DNA from: CAJPST01 sp041795785
GTDB taxonomy: Bacteria; Pseudomonadota; Gammaproteobacteria; Enterobacterales; Pasteurellaceae
Length of the DNA: 11,039 bases
Assembly (NCBI GenBank): GCA_041795785.1
Contig: JBHBXR010000091.1
Span: 1-11,039 of the forward strand
Reading direction: 5' to 3'
Numbering within the stretch: position 1 is the first letter of the stretch; each line of letters starts with the position of its first letter. Position numbers and translations under genes: made by a program. Under the pieces are notes generated by a model. It did not search any database, was not told the origin of the DNA, and saw only the letters and a program-made list of their open reading frames with translations. Shown piece by piece: positions 1 to 6,481 of the stretch.

Positions 1-1
1 A

Positions 2-283
2 TTGGCAGAAAGGGGAATTACCGCTCTTGTACCGAATGAGGACACACAGCAAGAAATTCATCGCATTATTTTTGAAGAGCTTTGTGTCGGAAAATTTTTA
101 CCCGATTCAAAAGCATTTTATCTCAATACAATTAATGAATTAGCACAGCAAGGGGCGGAAGGCGTAATCTTAGGTTGTACTGAAATCGGTTTATTGGTAC
201 GGCAAGCGGACAGTTCCTTACCTTTTTTTGATACCGCACAGTTACATTCACAAATGGCGGCAACTTTTATTTTAGACAATTAA
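2..283 (+). CDS. Aspartate/glutamate racemase family protein, C-terminal part (5' end outside window)
   Basis: Only the last 93 or so residues are present; the reading frame is open to the left edge, so the true start lies upstream and the TTG at 2 is not a start. The motif ILGCTEIGLL carries the Cys-Thr-Glu typical of the second catalytic cysteine of PF01177 racemases (aspartate racemase, YgeA, glutamate racemase relatives), followed by PFFDTAQLHSQMAATF, which matches the family's usual C-terminal FDT-xxLH element. Family members interconvert L and D amino acids without PLP, using two cysteines, in the cytoplasm; the first cysteine would lie outside the window. A YgeA-like protein is about 230 residues, so roughly 40% is seen. 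The stop is 32 bases before the ilvD ATG with no terminator between, so read-through into ilvD is likely. Substrate is uncertain (Asp, Glu or a broad-range racemase). Confidence 0.85.
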   Translation: MAERGITALVPNEDTQQEIHRIIFEELCVGKFLPDSKAFYLNTINELAQQGAEGVILGCTEIGLLVRQADSSLPFFDTAQLHSQMAATFILDN

Positions 284-302
284 ACACAACATAAAAAAAC
301 TT

Positions 303-308
303 GGAGAG
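303..308 (+). promoter_or_regulatory. Ribosome binding site of ilvD
   Basis: GGAGAG lies 7 bases before the ATG at 316. It decides the start: the in-frame TTG at 301 overlaps this site and would add five residues (MERLF) not expected in the family. Confidence 0.75.
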
Positions 309-315
309 ATTATTT

Positions 316-2151
316 ATGCCTAAATTACGTTCGGCGACTAGTACACAAGGTCGCAATATGGCGGGCGCGCGTGCCTTATGGCGTGCGACGGGAATGAAAG
401 AAAACGATTTTGGTAAGCCGATTATTGCGGTGGTGAACTCCTTCACCCAATTTGTGCCGGGACACGTGCACTTAAAAGATATGGGGCAACTTGTCGCCGA
501 GCAAATAGAGAAAGCAGGCGGTGTGGCAAAAGAGTTTAATACTATTGCGGTTGATGATGGGATTGCGATGGGACACGGCGGTATGCTCTATTCTCTACCA
601 AGCCGTGATTTAATTGCTGACAGCGTGGAGTATATGGTCAATGCACATTGTGCCGATGCGATGGTGTGTATTTCAAACTGCGACAAAATCACCCCGGGAA
701 TGTTAATGGCGGCATTGCGTTTAAATATTCCGACGATTTTTGTGTCCGGCGGTCCGATGGAAGCCGGTAAAACCAAGCTATCCGATCAAATTATCAAATT
801 AGACTTAGTTGATGCGATGATCCAAGGGGCAAATCCGAGTGTATCCGATGAAGTCAGCGATCAAATCGAACGTTCTGCTTGCCCGACTTGTGGATCTTGT
901 TCAGGTATGTTTACGGCAAATTCCATGAACTGTTTAACCGAAGCTCTGGGTTTAAGTTTACCGGGCAACGGCTCTTGTCTTGCGACGCACGCTGACCGCA
1001 AACAGTTATTCTTAGACGCTGGTACGCAAATTGTTGAGCTGTGCAAAAAATATTACGAGCAAGATGATTTCTCTGTATTGCCTCGTTCTATTGCAACCAA
1101 AGCGGCATTTGATAATGCAATGAGCTTAGATATTGCCATGGGCGGTTCAACCAATACGGTTTTACACTTACTTGCCGCAGCACAAGAAGCGGAAGTGGAT
1201 TTCACGATGGCGGATATTGATCGCCTTTCTCGCCAAGTGCCTTGTTTAAGTAAAGTTGCACCAAATACACAAAAATACCATATGGAAGACGTACACCGTG
1301 CAGGTGGGATTATGGCGATTTTAGGCGAGCTAGATCGTGCAGGGTTATTGAATAATCAAACTCGCACCGTATTAGGCTTAAGCCTTGCGGAACAAATTGC
1401 GAAGTACGACATTATGCTGACCAAAGATGAAGCAGTACATAAATTCTTCCGTGCAGGGCCGGCAGGTATTCGCACCACTAAAGCCTTCTCGCAAGACACT
1501 CGTTGGGATAGCGTTGATGATGACCGCCAAAACGGTTGTATTCGTAGCAAAGAATTTGCGTACAGCCAAGACGGTGGCTTAGCGATGTTGTCGGGAAATA
1601 TTGCCTTAGACGGTTGTATCGTGAAAACCGCAGGAGTGGACGAGTCGATCTTAAAATTCAAAGGCGAAGCCATTGTGTTTGAAAGCCAAGAAGACGCTGT
1701 AGCAGGGATTTTAGGCGGAAAAGTGCGAGCAGGACACGTTGTGGTTATCCGCTATGAAGGTCCGAAAGGCGGTCCGGGTATGCAAGAAATGCTTTATCCA
1801 ACCAGCTACTTAAAATCCATGGGTTTAGGCAAGGCTTGTGCGTTATTAACGGACGGTCGTTTCTCCGGCGGTACATCAGGCTTATCTATTGGACACTGTT
1901 CACCGGAAGCGGCAGCAGGCGGTTTGATCGGTTTGGTGAAAGACGGCGATACCATTGATATTGATATTCCAAACCGTAAAATCGAACTGGTTGTGCCTGA
2001 AGCTGAGCTTGTCCAACGCCGTGCGGAACAAGATGTAAAAGGCTGGAAGCCGGCAAACCGTCAGCGTGAAGTCTCTTTTGCATTAAAAGTGTACGGACAT
2101 TTTGCGACATCGGCGGATAAAGGTGCGGTTCGCGATAAAACTAAAATTTAG
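316..2151 (+). CDS. ilvD: Dihydroxy-acid dehydratase IlvD
   Basis: Encodes 611 residues, essentially the E. coli IlvD length. The enzyme dehydrates 2,3-dihydroxy-isovalerate and 2,3-dihydroxy-3-methylvalerate to the keto acids that become valine/leucine and isoleucine; it is cytoplasmic. Visible iron-sulfur motifs are CISNCDKITPGM with Cys122 and CPTCGSCSGMF with Cys189, Cys192 and Cys195; the C-terminal signature GRFSGGTSGLSIGH is intact. The segment near residue 49 reads FVPGHVHL, with Gly where plant and mycobacterial [2Fe-2S] enzymes have Cys (TPCN), so by inference this is the oxygen-sensitive E. coli-type [4Fe-4S] class. Start ATG 316 is supported by a GGAGAG ribosome site. It follows the racemase gene by 32 bases. 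Downstream comes a lipoprotein gene rather than ilvA, which breaks the usual ilvD-ilvA adjacency. No exact Hin-type uptake signal lies in this gene. Confidence 0.97.
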   Translation: MPKLRSATSTQGRNMAGARALWRATGMKENDFGKPIIAVVNSFTQFVPGHVHLKDMGQLVAEQIEKAGGVAKEFNTIAVDDGIAMGHGGMLYSLPSRDLIADSVEYMVNAHCADAMVCISNCDKITPGMLMAALRLNIPTIFVSGGPMEAGKTKLSDQIIKLDLVDAMIQGANPSVSDEVSDQIERSACPTCGSCSGMFTANSMNCLTEALGLSLPGNGSCLATHADRKQLFLDAGTQIVELCKKYYEQDDFSVLPRSIATKAAFDNAMSLDIAMGGSTNTVLHLLAAAQEAEVDFTMADIDRLSRQVPCLSKVAPNTQKYHMEDVHRAGGIMAILGELDRAGLLNNQTRTVLGLSLAEQIAKYDIMLTKDEAVHKFFRAGPAGIRTTKAFSQDTRWDSVDDDRQNGCIRSKEFAYSQDGGLAMLSGNIALDGCIVKTAGVDESILKFKGEAIVFESQEDAVAGILGGKVRAGHVVVIRYEGPKGGPGMQEMLYPTSYLKSMGLGKACALLTDGRFSGGTSGLSIGHCSPEAAAGGLIGLVKDGDTIDIDIPNRKIELVVPEAELVQRRAEQDVKGWKPANRQREVSFALKVYGHFATSADKGAVRDKTKI

Positions 2152-2161
2152 TTGAATACCT

Positions 2162-2210
2162 GCGGTGAGTATTTCATGTCATTTTGCAAATTTTAAGGGA
2201 ATATCACCGC
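2162..2210 (+). other. Inverted repeat / hairpin between ilvD and the lipoprotein gene
   Basis: GCGGTGAGTATT (2162-2173) can pair with AATATCACCGC (2200-2210), giving 11 base pairs with a single bulged G at 2169 and a 26-base loop that itself contains the palindrome TTTGCAAA. The hairpin starts 11 bases after the ilvD stop. It has no following T-run, so it is not a textbook intrinsic terminator; it may protect the 3' end of the ilvD message or attenuate read-through. The right arm overlaps the uptake-signal-like word at 2206. Confidence 0.5.
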
Positions 2211-2214
2211 TTGT
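2206..2214 (-). repeat. Apl-type DNA uptake signal core (ACAAGCGGT)
   Basis: ACCGCTTGT on the + strand is the exact reverse complement of ACAAGCGGT, the uptake signal core of the Actinobacillus pleuropneumoniae/Mannheimia branch of Pasteurellaceae. A TTTTGCAAATTTT word 10 bases away resembles the AT-rich flank I recall for that signal. One 9-mer can occur by chance, so the call is tentative; it contrasts with the Hin-type signals elsewhere in the window. Confidence 0.4.
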
Positions 2215-2234
2215 ATAGTAACCAAGGAGTCACT

Positions 2235-3185
2235 ATGAAAAAGTCCTTCATTGCCATTGTTATTTCTTCAGTAATTTTTTTATCTGCTTGTGATGATAAA
2301 GAAAAAAAGGCATTAACAGCGCAAGTTCAACAGTCAACTCAGGAAATTGCTCAATTAAAAAGTGATTTGGAAAAAATTAAAGGGGAGCTTGAAAAAGCGA
2401 AATCAGAATTTCCTGCGTTAAAAGTTGAAATTGAGACGATCTTTAATAAAGAAGACGTAGTAAAACATAAAAAAGATCCGAATGAAAATAATGAATATTT
2501 CATTGCAGAAACGCCTGTTCATTTAGGCGTTTCCCTGCCAAAAACGAACGTTGAATGGCTGAATTCCTTAATTTATAACGACTTTATTCAAAGTCGAAGC
2601 GGAGAATTTGATGACAAAGGTAATAAAATTTCACATCTTAAAGTAGAGAAGGGCAAAGAGCGTGAAACAGCGTTGAATATCCTTCAAAAGGAATTTGATG
2701 CCATGATTTCGGAGGCAAAAGAAAATCCAACCGGCGGATATACGGAAACAATGTATAGCAATTACTCGTCACAGCGCCACAACATTGTGGTTTTTTCTCA
2801 GTTTTATCACAGTTATATGGGTGGTGCTCATGGAATGTATAGCACAAAATATCTGAATATTGATACGGATAAACGTGCGATTATCAAACTCTCCGATTTA
2901 CTTTCGGAAAAAGAACAAGAAACCTTAAAAGAAAATTTATGGAATCGTTATTTTGAATATTGGCAACAATTGCTAGGGGATAATAGCGAACCATTTGCAA
3001 CTAAGGCAGAGCTTGTTTTTTCCGATGAGTTCTACTTCTCAGATGCCGGTCTTACTTTTGTTTATGCTCCTTATGCATTAGGTCCCTTTGTCATGGGAGA
3101 GATAGAGCTAACTTTGGGTTGGGAAGAAGTAAATCAATATTTACCGAAAGAATATCAACGTCAGATAGGTTATAGTGAATTCTGA
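2235..3185 (+). CDS. DUF3298 (RsiV-like) lipoprotein with N-terminal coiled coil
   Basis: Encodes 316 residues. The start is ATG 2235, 5 bases after AAGGAG; the longer reading from 2184 would bury the signal peptide. Residues 1-18 are a lipoprotein signal peptide ending in the lipobox LSAC, with Cys19 as the predicted lipidated residue. Asp at position 20 is the classical +2 inner-membrane retention signal in E. coli, suggesting anchoring to the periplasmic face of the inner membrane (inference). Residues about 22-70 are Lys/Glu-rich heptad-like helix, probably coiled coil. The C-terminal half shows DUF3298/RsiV features: YMGGAHG (194-200), a central FYFSDAGLTFVYAPYALGPF (267-286) and a final LGWEEVNQYL. 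RsiV of Bacillus binds lysozyme, but most Gram-negative DUF3298 lipoproteins have no known job, and I assign none. It is AT-richer by eye than ilvD and ilvA, and lies 29 bases before the ZIP gene. Confidence 0.85.
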   Translation: MKKSFIAIVISSVIFLSACDDKEKKALTAQVQQSTQEIAQLKSDLEKIKGELEKAKSEFPALKVEIETIFNKEDVVKHKKDPNENNEYFIAETPVHLGVSLPKTNVEWLNSLIYNDFIQSRSGEFDDKGNKISHLKVEKGKERETALNILQKEFDAMISEAKENPTGGYTETMYSNYSSQRHNIVVFSQFYHSYMGGAHGMYSTKYLNIDTDKRAIIKLSDLLSEKEQETLKENLWNRYFEYWQQLLGDNSEPFATKAELVFSDEFYFSDAGLTFVYAPYALGPFVMGEIELTLGWEEVNQYLPKEYQRQIGYSEF

Positions 3186-3214
3186 TTTTTAATTATTGAT
3201 TGGTATATAACGAT

Positions 3215-4042
3215 ATGTTGGACGGTTTTTTATCTTTACATCCCGCATTACAGGCGCTGCTTGCAGGATTATTTACGTGGTTTTGTACCATTTTCGGTTC
3301 CGCTTTTGTGTTTTTCTTTAAAATCGTGAACCGTAAAATTTTGGATTCAATGATGGGATTTGCCGCGGGTGTGATGGTTGCCGCCTCGTTTTGGTCGCTA
3401 TTGGCGCCCGCATTGGAATATGCGGAGCCGACTTACGGTGAATGGGGTTGGCTTCCCGCAGCAATCGGCTTTTTAGCCGGCGGTTTCTTTATTCGCGCTA
3501 TCGACTGCATTGTTCCCCACCTGCATTTGGATAAATCCGTAGAAGAAGCGGAAGGTATTGCGTTGAAGAAAAAACTGCCGAAATCCGTGCTGCTTTTTTT
3601 AGCCATTACCATTCATAATATCCCCGAAGGATTGGCGATTGGGGTGGCGTTCGGTGCGGTTGCCTCCAATATGGTGGGGGTGGATGCTTCGATTATGGGC
3701 GCCATCGGTTTAGCGATCGGTATCGGTTTACAAAACGTTCCCGAAGGTTCTTCCCTTGCTTTGCCTATTCGTGGCGAAGGTCACAGCCGTTGGAAAGCGT
3801 TTAAATACGGTTCGCTTTCGGCGGTCGTTGAGCCGATTGCCGCGGTTATCGGTGCATTATTTGTGATTTCTATGACGGCAATATTGCCTTATGCCTTGGC
3901 ATTTGCCGCCGGTGCAATGATTTTCGTGGTGGTGGAGGAACTGATTCCCGAATCGCAAAGTAACGGCAATACTGATATTGCCACCTTAAGCCTAATGCTC
4001 GGCTTTGTGATTATGATGATTCTTGATGTAGCGTTAGGTTAG
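3215..4042 (+). CDS. ZIP family (GufA-type) divalent metal transporter
   Basis: Encodes 275 residues with about eight hydrophobic segments and a short His-containing loop (PHLHLDKS). The two ZIP signatures are intact: HNIPEGLAIG (His134, Asn135, Pro137, Glu138) and GLQNVPEGSS (Gln173, Asn174, Pro176, Glu177), with Glu206 in AVVEPIAA. Compared with the binuclear site I recall for Bordetella ZIPB (H177, N178, E181, Q207, D208, E211, E240), all ligands are present except the Asp, which is Asn174 here. The protein should sit in the inner membrane and import zinc or another divalent metal; the exact metal cannot be read from sequence. I chose ATG 3215 over the in-frame TTG at 3200; neither has a good ribosome site, which, with a 29-base gap after the lipoprotein stop, suggests transcription with it. 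It separates ilvD from ilvA. Confidence 0.9.
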   Translation: MLDGFLSLHPALQALLAGLFTWFCTIFGSAFVFFFKIVNRKILDSMMGFAAGVMVAASFWSLLAPALEYAEPTYGEWGWLPAAIGFLAGGFFIRAIDCIVPHLHLDKSVEEAEGIALKKKLPKSVLLFLAITIHNIPEGLAIGVAFGAVASNMVGVDASIMGAIGLAIGIGLQNVPEGSSLALPIRGEGHSRWKAFKYGSLSAVVEPIAAVIGALFVISMTAILPYALAFAAGAMIFVVVEELIPESQSNGNTDIATLSLMLGFVIMMILDVALG

Positions 4043-4075
4043 TAAAAAATGTTTATTTCAGTTTATCAGCAATAA

Positions 4076-4084
4076 AAGTGCGGT
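4076..4084 (+). repeat. Hin-type DNA uptake signal sequence
   Basis: Exact AAGTGCGGT core, preceded by AAA and followed by CGAAAA. It sits in the 48-base gap before ilvA, ending 6 bases before the ATG, where a ribosome binding site would normally be. Confidence 0.9.
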
Positions 4085-4090
4085 CGAAAA

Positions 4091-5626
4091 ATGGTGCATA
4101 ATTTAGCAAACTGCCCGACGGGGGCGGAATATTTAAAAGCGGTGTTAAGTTCAAAAGTCTATGAATTGGCGCAAGTAACGCCGTTACAACCGATGGTGAA
4201 ATTATCCGAACGCTTGGAGAATCAGATTTTCGTTAAACGTGAAGATCGTCAGCCGGTGCACAGTTTTAAATTGCGCGGTGCTTACGCGATGATTGCCGGG
4301 CTTAGTCAGGAACAGAAAGATGCCGGCGTCATTGCCGCATCCGCCGGTAACCACGCGCAAGGTGTAGCCTTATCGGCAAAAAATCTGGGGTTGAAAGCAC
4401 TTATTGTGATGCCGCAAAATACACCGAGCATTAAAGTGGATGCTGTGCGCAGTTACGGCGGCGAAGTGTTGTTATACGGCGCTAACTTCGATGAAGCCAA
4501 AGCGCAAGCCATTGAATTATCACGTAATAACAATATGACTTTTATTCCGCCCTTTGATCATCCCGCCGTTATTGCCGGACAGGGTTCCTTAGGAATGGAA
4601 TTACTGCAACAGAATTCTCATATCGACCGTATTTTCGTGCCAGTAGGCGGCGGCGGGTTAATCGCCGGTATTGCCGTGTTAATCAAGCAGCTCATGCCCG
4701 AAATCAAAGTTATCGGCGTGGAAAGCAAAGACTCCGCTTGTTTGTATGCGGCGTTGAAAGCGGGGCATCCGGTGGATTTGGAACGGGTCGGTTTATTTGC
4801 CGACGGTGTTGCGGTAAAACGTATCGGTGACGAAACGTTCCGTGTCTGCCGCCAATATGTGGACGATGTCGTCGTGGTGGACGGCGATGAAATCTGCGCG
4901 GCAATGAAGGATATGTTTGAAAACGTACGCGCCGTATCCGAACCTTCCGGTGCCTTGTCTTTGGCAGGGCTGAAAAAATATGTGAAAGAACATAATATCA
5001 AAGGCGAAACGCTGGTGAATATTCTTTCCGGCGCAAACCTGAATTTCCACACTCTACGCTATGTATCCGAGCGCTGCGAAATCGGGGAAAAACACGAGGC
5101 GTTACTGGCGGTTACCATTCCGGAACAACGCGGCAGTTTTCTGAAATTCTGTCATATTTTAGGCAGCCGTGCGGTAACCGAATTTAATTACCGTTATGCC
5201 GATGAAAAACAAGCTTGCATTTTTGTCGGGGTGCGCATCAGCGGCGAAAGCGAAAAACAGGAAATCATCGAACAACTGCGCCAAAACGGTTGTAATGTCA
5301 TGGATTTGTCTGACGACGATATTGCCAAAACCCATATCCGTTATATGATTGGCGGGCGCTCTTCCAGCGAAAAAAGTGAGCGACTGTACAGTTTCGAGTT
5401 TCCGGAACAGAAAGGCGCCTTGCTGAAGTTTTTGGAAACGCTAGGCACTCATTGGAACATTTCCCTGTTTCACTACCGCGCCCACGGTGCGGATTACGGT
5501 AACGTCCTCGCCGGTTTTCAAATCGAAGAAGCGGATTTGGCCGCCTTCAACCAACATTTGCAAAAACTGGGCTATGTCTATCAAGACGCGACGGACAGTC
5601 TGTCTTATCGTTATTTCTTAGGTTAA
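4091..5626 (+). CDS. ilvA: Threonine deaminase (biosynthetic, L-threonine ammonia-lyase) IlvA
   Basis: Encodes 511 residues (E. coli IlvA 514), and is nearly colinear with it as I recall the sequence. It converts threonine to 2-oxobutanoate and ammonia, the committed step of isoleucine synthesis, using PLP. Lys60 in HSFKLRGAYA is the Schiff-base lysine; SAGNHAQGV and the phosphate loop GGGGLIAG (Gly186-Gly189) complete the fold-type II site. Two C-terminal ACT-like regulatory domains begin near Glu336 (EALLAVTIPEQRGSF) and Arg431 (RLYSFEFPEQKGALL), so this is the long, isoleucine-inhibited, valine-activated form rather than the short catabolic TdcB. No Shine-Dalgarno is visible; an uptake signal occupies that place. 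No leader peptide or attenuator is seen upstream. It follows the ZIP gene by 48 bases and ends just before a hairpin terminator. Confidence 0.97.
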   Translation: MVHNLANCPTGAEYLKAVLSSKVYELAQVTPLQPMVKLSERLENQIFVKREDRQPVHSFKLRGAYAMIAGLSQEQKDAGVIAASAGNHAQGVALSAKNLGLKALIVMPQNTPSIKVDAVRSYGGEVLLYGANFDEAKAQAIELSRNNNMTFIPPFDHPAVIAGQGSLGMELLQQNSHIDRIFVPVGGGGLIAGIAVLIKQLMPEIKVIGVESKDSACLYAALKAGHPVDLERVGLFADGVAVKRIGDETFRVCRQYVDDVVVVDGDEICAAMKDMFENVRAVSEPSGALSLAGLKKYVKEHNIKGETLVNILSGANLNFHTLRYVSERCEIGEKHEALLAVTIPEQRGSFLKFCHILGSRAVTEFNYRYADEKQACIFVGVRISGESEKQEIIEQLRQNGCNVMDLSDDDIAKTHIRYMIGGRSSSEKSERLYSFEFPEQKGALLKFLETLGTHWNISLFHYRAHGADYGNVLAGFQIEEADLAAFNQHLQKLGYVYQDATDSLSYRYFLG

Positions 5627-5631
5627 ATGAG

Positions 5632-5658
5632 TAAGGCTTTCTCTCAAAGAAAGCCTTA
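5632..5658 (+). terminator. Hairpin terminator after ilvA, shared convergent region with tsaA
   Basis: TAAGGCTTTCT pairs perfectly with AGAAAGCCTTA (11 bp, loop CTCAA). It starts 6 bases after the ilvA stop and ends 4 bases before the last codon of the opposing tsaA gene. The following AAATTTATCTTTT is only a modest T-rich tail. It probably ends ilvA transcripts; termination in the other direction has no T-run. Confidence 0.7.
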
Positions 5659-5661
5659 AAT

Positions 5662-6384
5662 TTATCTTTTCTCAATCGCCGTAACCAAAGCGATATCCAA
5701 GCTGTTTGCTTTGATTTGCCATTTAATATTGAATTCATCCAACCACATACCGTAGATTTTAGGGTCAGGTTTGCCCCGTTGATAAGCGGGACGGGGATCT
5801 TGTTGCAACACTTCACGGATAAAACGCGAAAAGTGCGGTCGTTTTTCGGCGAGTTTTTCCAGCGCGAATTGCACCTGTGGGCTGAATTCCACTTGTAATA
5901 ATGCTTGCGGTTTATCCTGTGCGAAACCCGAAAGCGCATCGGGTTGGCTGTCGGCATAAGCGACGTAGGGTTTAATGTCAAAAATCGGCGTGCCGTCCAC
6001 TAAATCCACTGCGCCCAAATGCAACAATACCTTGTCTTTCACACATTCTATGCGGCGTAATTCCACTTTCGATAAGCCTAACGGATTCGGACGATGCGTG
6101 GAACGGCTGGCGAACACGCCCACCCGTTGGTTACCGCCCAAACGCGGCGGACGCACGGTCGGTTGCCATTTGCCTTGTTCAATCCGATCAAATTGAAAAA
6201 TCAGCCAAATATGACTGAACGCCTCCAAACCGCGTACGGTTTCGGGCAGGTTGTAGGGCGGCAATAATTCTACGATGCCGGTGCCGTCCTGCACTAAATC
6301 GGGTTGGCGCGGCACGGAAAATTTTTCCTTGTACGGCGTATGAATAACGGCGACCGGTTGTAAGTTAAGGGAGGGCATTAGCAT
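5662..6384 (-). CDS. trmO: tRNA (N6-threonylcarbamoyladenosine37-N6)-methyltransferase TrmO (TsaA/YaeB)
   Basis: Encodes up to 240 residues, about the size of E. coli YaeB (235). TrmO uses S-adenosylmethionine to methylate t6A37 in threonine tRNAs. Visible family features are IHTPYKEKFSVPRQP (14-28), the conserved RPPRLGGNQRVGVFASRSTHRPNPLGLS block (78-105) that binds SAM, DGTPIFDIKPYV (130-141) and the C-terminal DPRPAY (196-201). Two starts are possible, at 6384 and at 6378 (MPSLNLQP); neither has a ribosome site, and I keep the longer form with low certainty. The uptake signal at 5831-5839 encodes Arg182-Pro183-His184-Phe185, a typical reading of an uptake signal on this strand. The gene is convergent with ilvA and divergent from menA, so it is a single-gene unit. 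Confidence 0.94.
   Translation of the reverse strand: MLMPSLNLQPVAVIHTPYKEKFSVPRQPDLVQDGTGIVELLPPYNLPETVRGLEAFSHIWLIFQFDRIEQGKWQPTVRPPRLGGNQRVGVFASRSTHRPNPLGLSKVELRRIECVKDKVLLHLGAVDLVDGTPIFDIKPYVAYADSQPDALSGFAQDKPQALLQVEFSPQVQFALEKLAEKRPHFSRFIREVLQQDPRPAYQRGKPDPKIYGMWLDEFNIKWQIKANSLDIALVTAIEKR
5831..5839 (+). repeat. Hin-type DNA uptake signal sequence inside trmO
   Basis: Exact AAGTGCGGT core followed by CGTTTTT, read on the strand opposite to trmO. It lies in the less conserved region between the central motifs and the C-terminal DPRPAY element. Confidence 0.9.
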
Positions 6385-6391
6385 ATTTTTA

Positions 6392-6419
6392 TTAAAATCG
6401 GTGTAAAGTTTGATAGAAT
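6392..6419 (+). promoter_or_regulatory. Candidate extended -10 promoter for menA
   Basis: TAGAAT (6414-6419) preceded by TGA gives a perfect TGn extended -10, with TTAAAA (6392-6397) 16 bases upstream as a weak -35. Transcription would start near 6426, about 56 bases before menA. The elements overlap the upstream side of the divergent trmO start. Confidence 0.4.
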
Positions 6420-6453
6420 ACGGTTTTCTTTAGCATCGCGCTATCATACCCTA

Positions 6454-6462
6454 AAGTGCGGT
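6454..6462 (+). repeat. Hin-type DNA uptake signal sequence
   Basis: Exact AAGTGCGGT core followed by CGATTTTT, in the 97-base trmO-menA divergent gap, 19 bases before the menA start. Confidence 0.9.
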
Positions 6463-6481
6463 CGATTTTTAAGTAGAAATA

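Noticed and set aside
2214..2219. TATAGT as a -10 box for the lipoprotein gene
   Set aside because: There is no acceptable -35 at 16-18 bases, and the implied start would fall on the ribosome binding site.
4618..5052. Long minus-strand open frame opposite ilvA (144 codons)
   Set aside because: It lies wholly inside the unmistakable ilvA coding region, has low-complexity Ser/Thr/Pro-rich translation and no recognisable family; it is an antisense shadow.
5547..5981. Minus-strand 144-codon open frame overlapping ilvA end and trmO
   Set aside because: It is a different frame of the trmO region on the same strand, crosses the terminator and has no family features.
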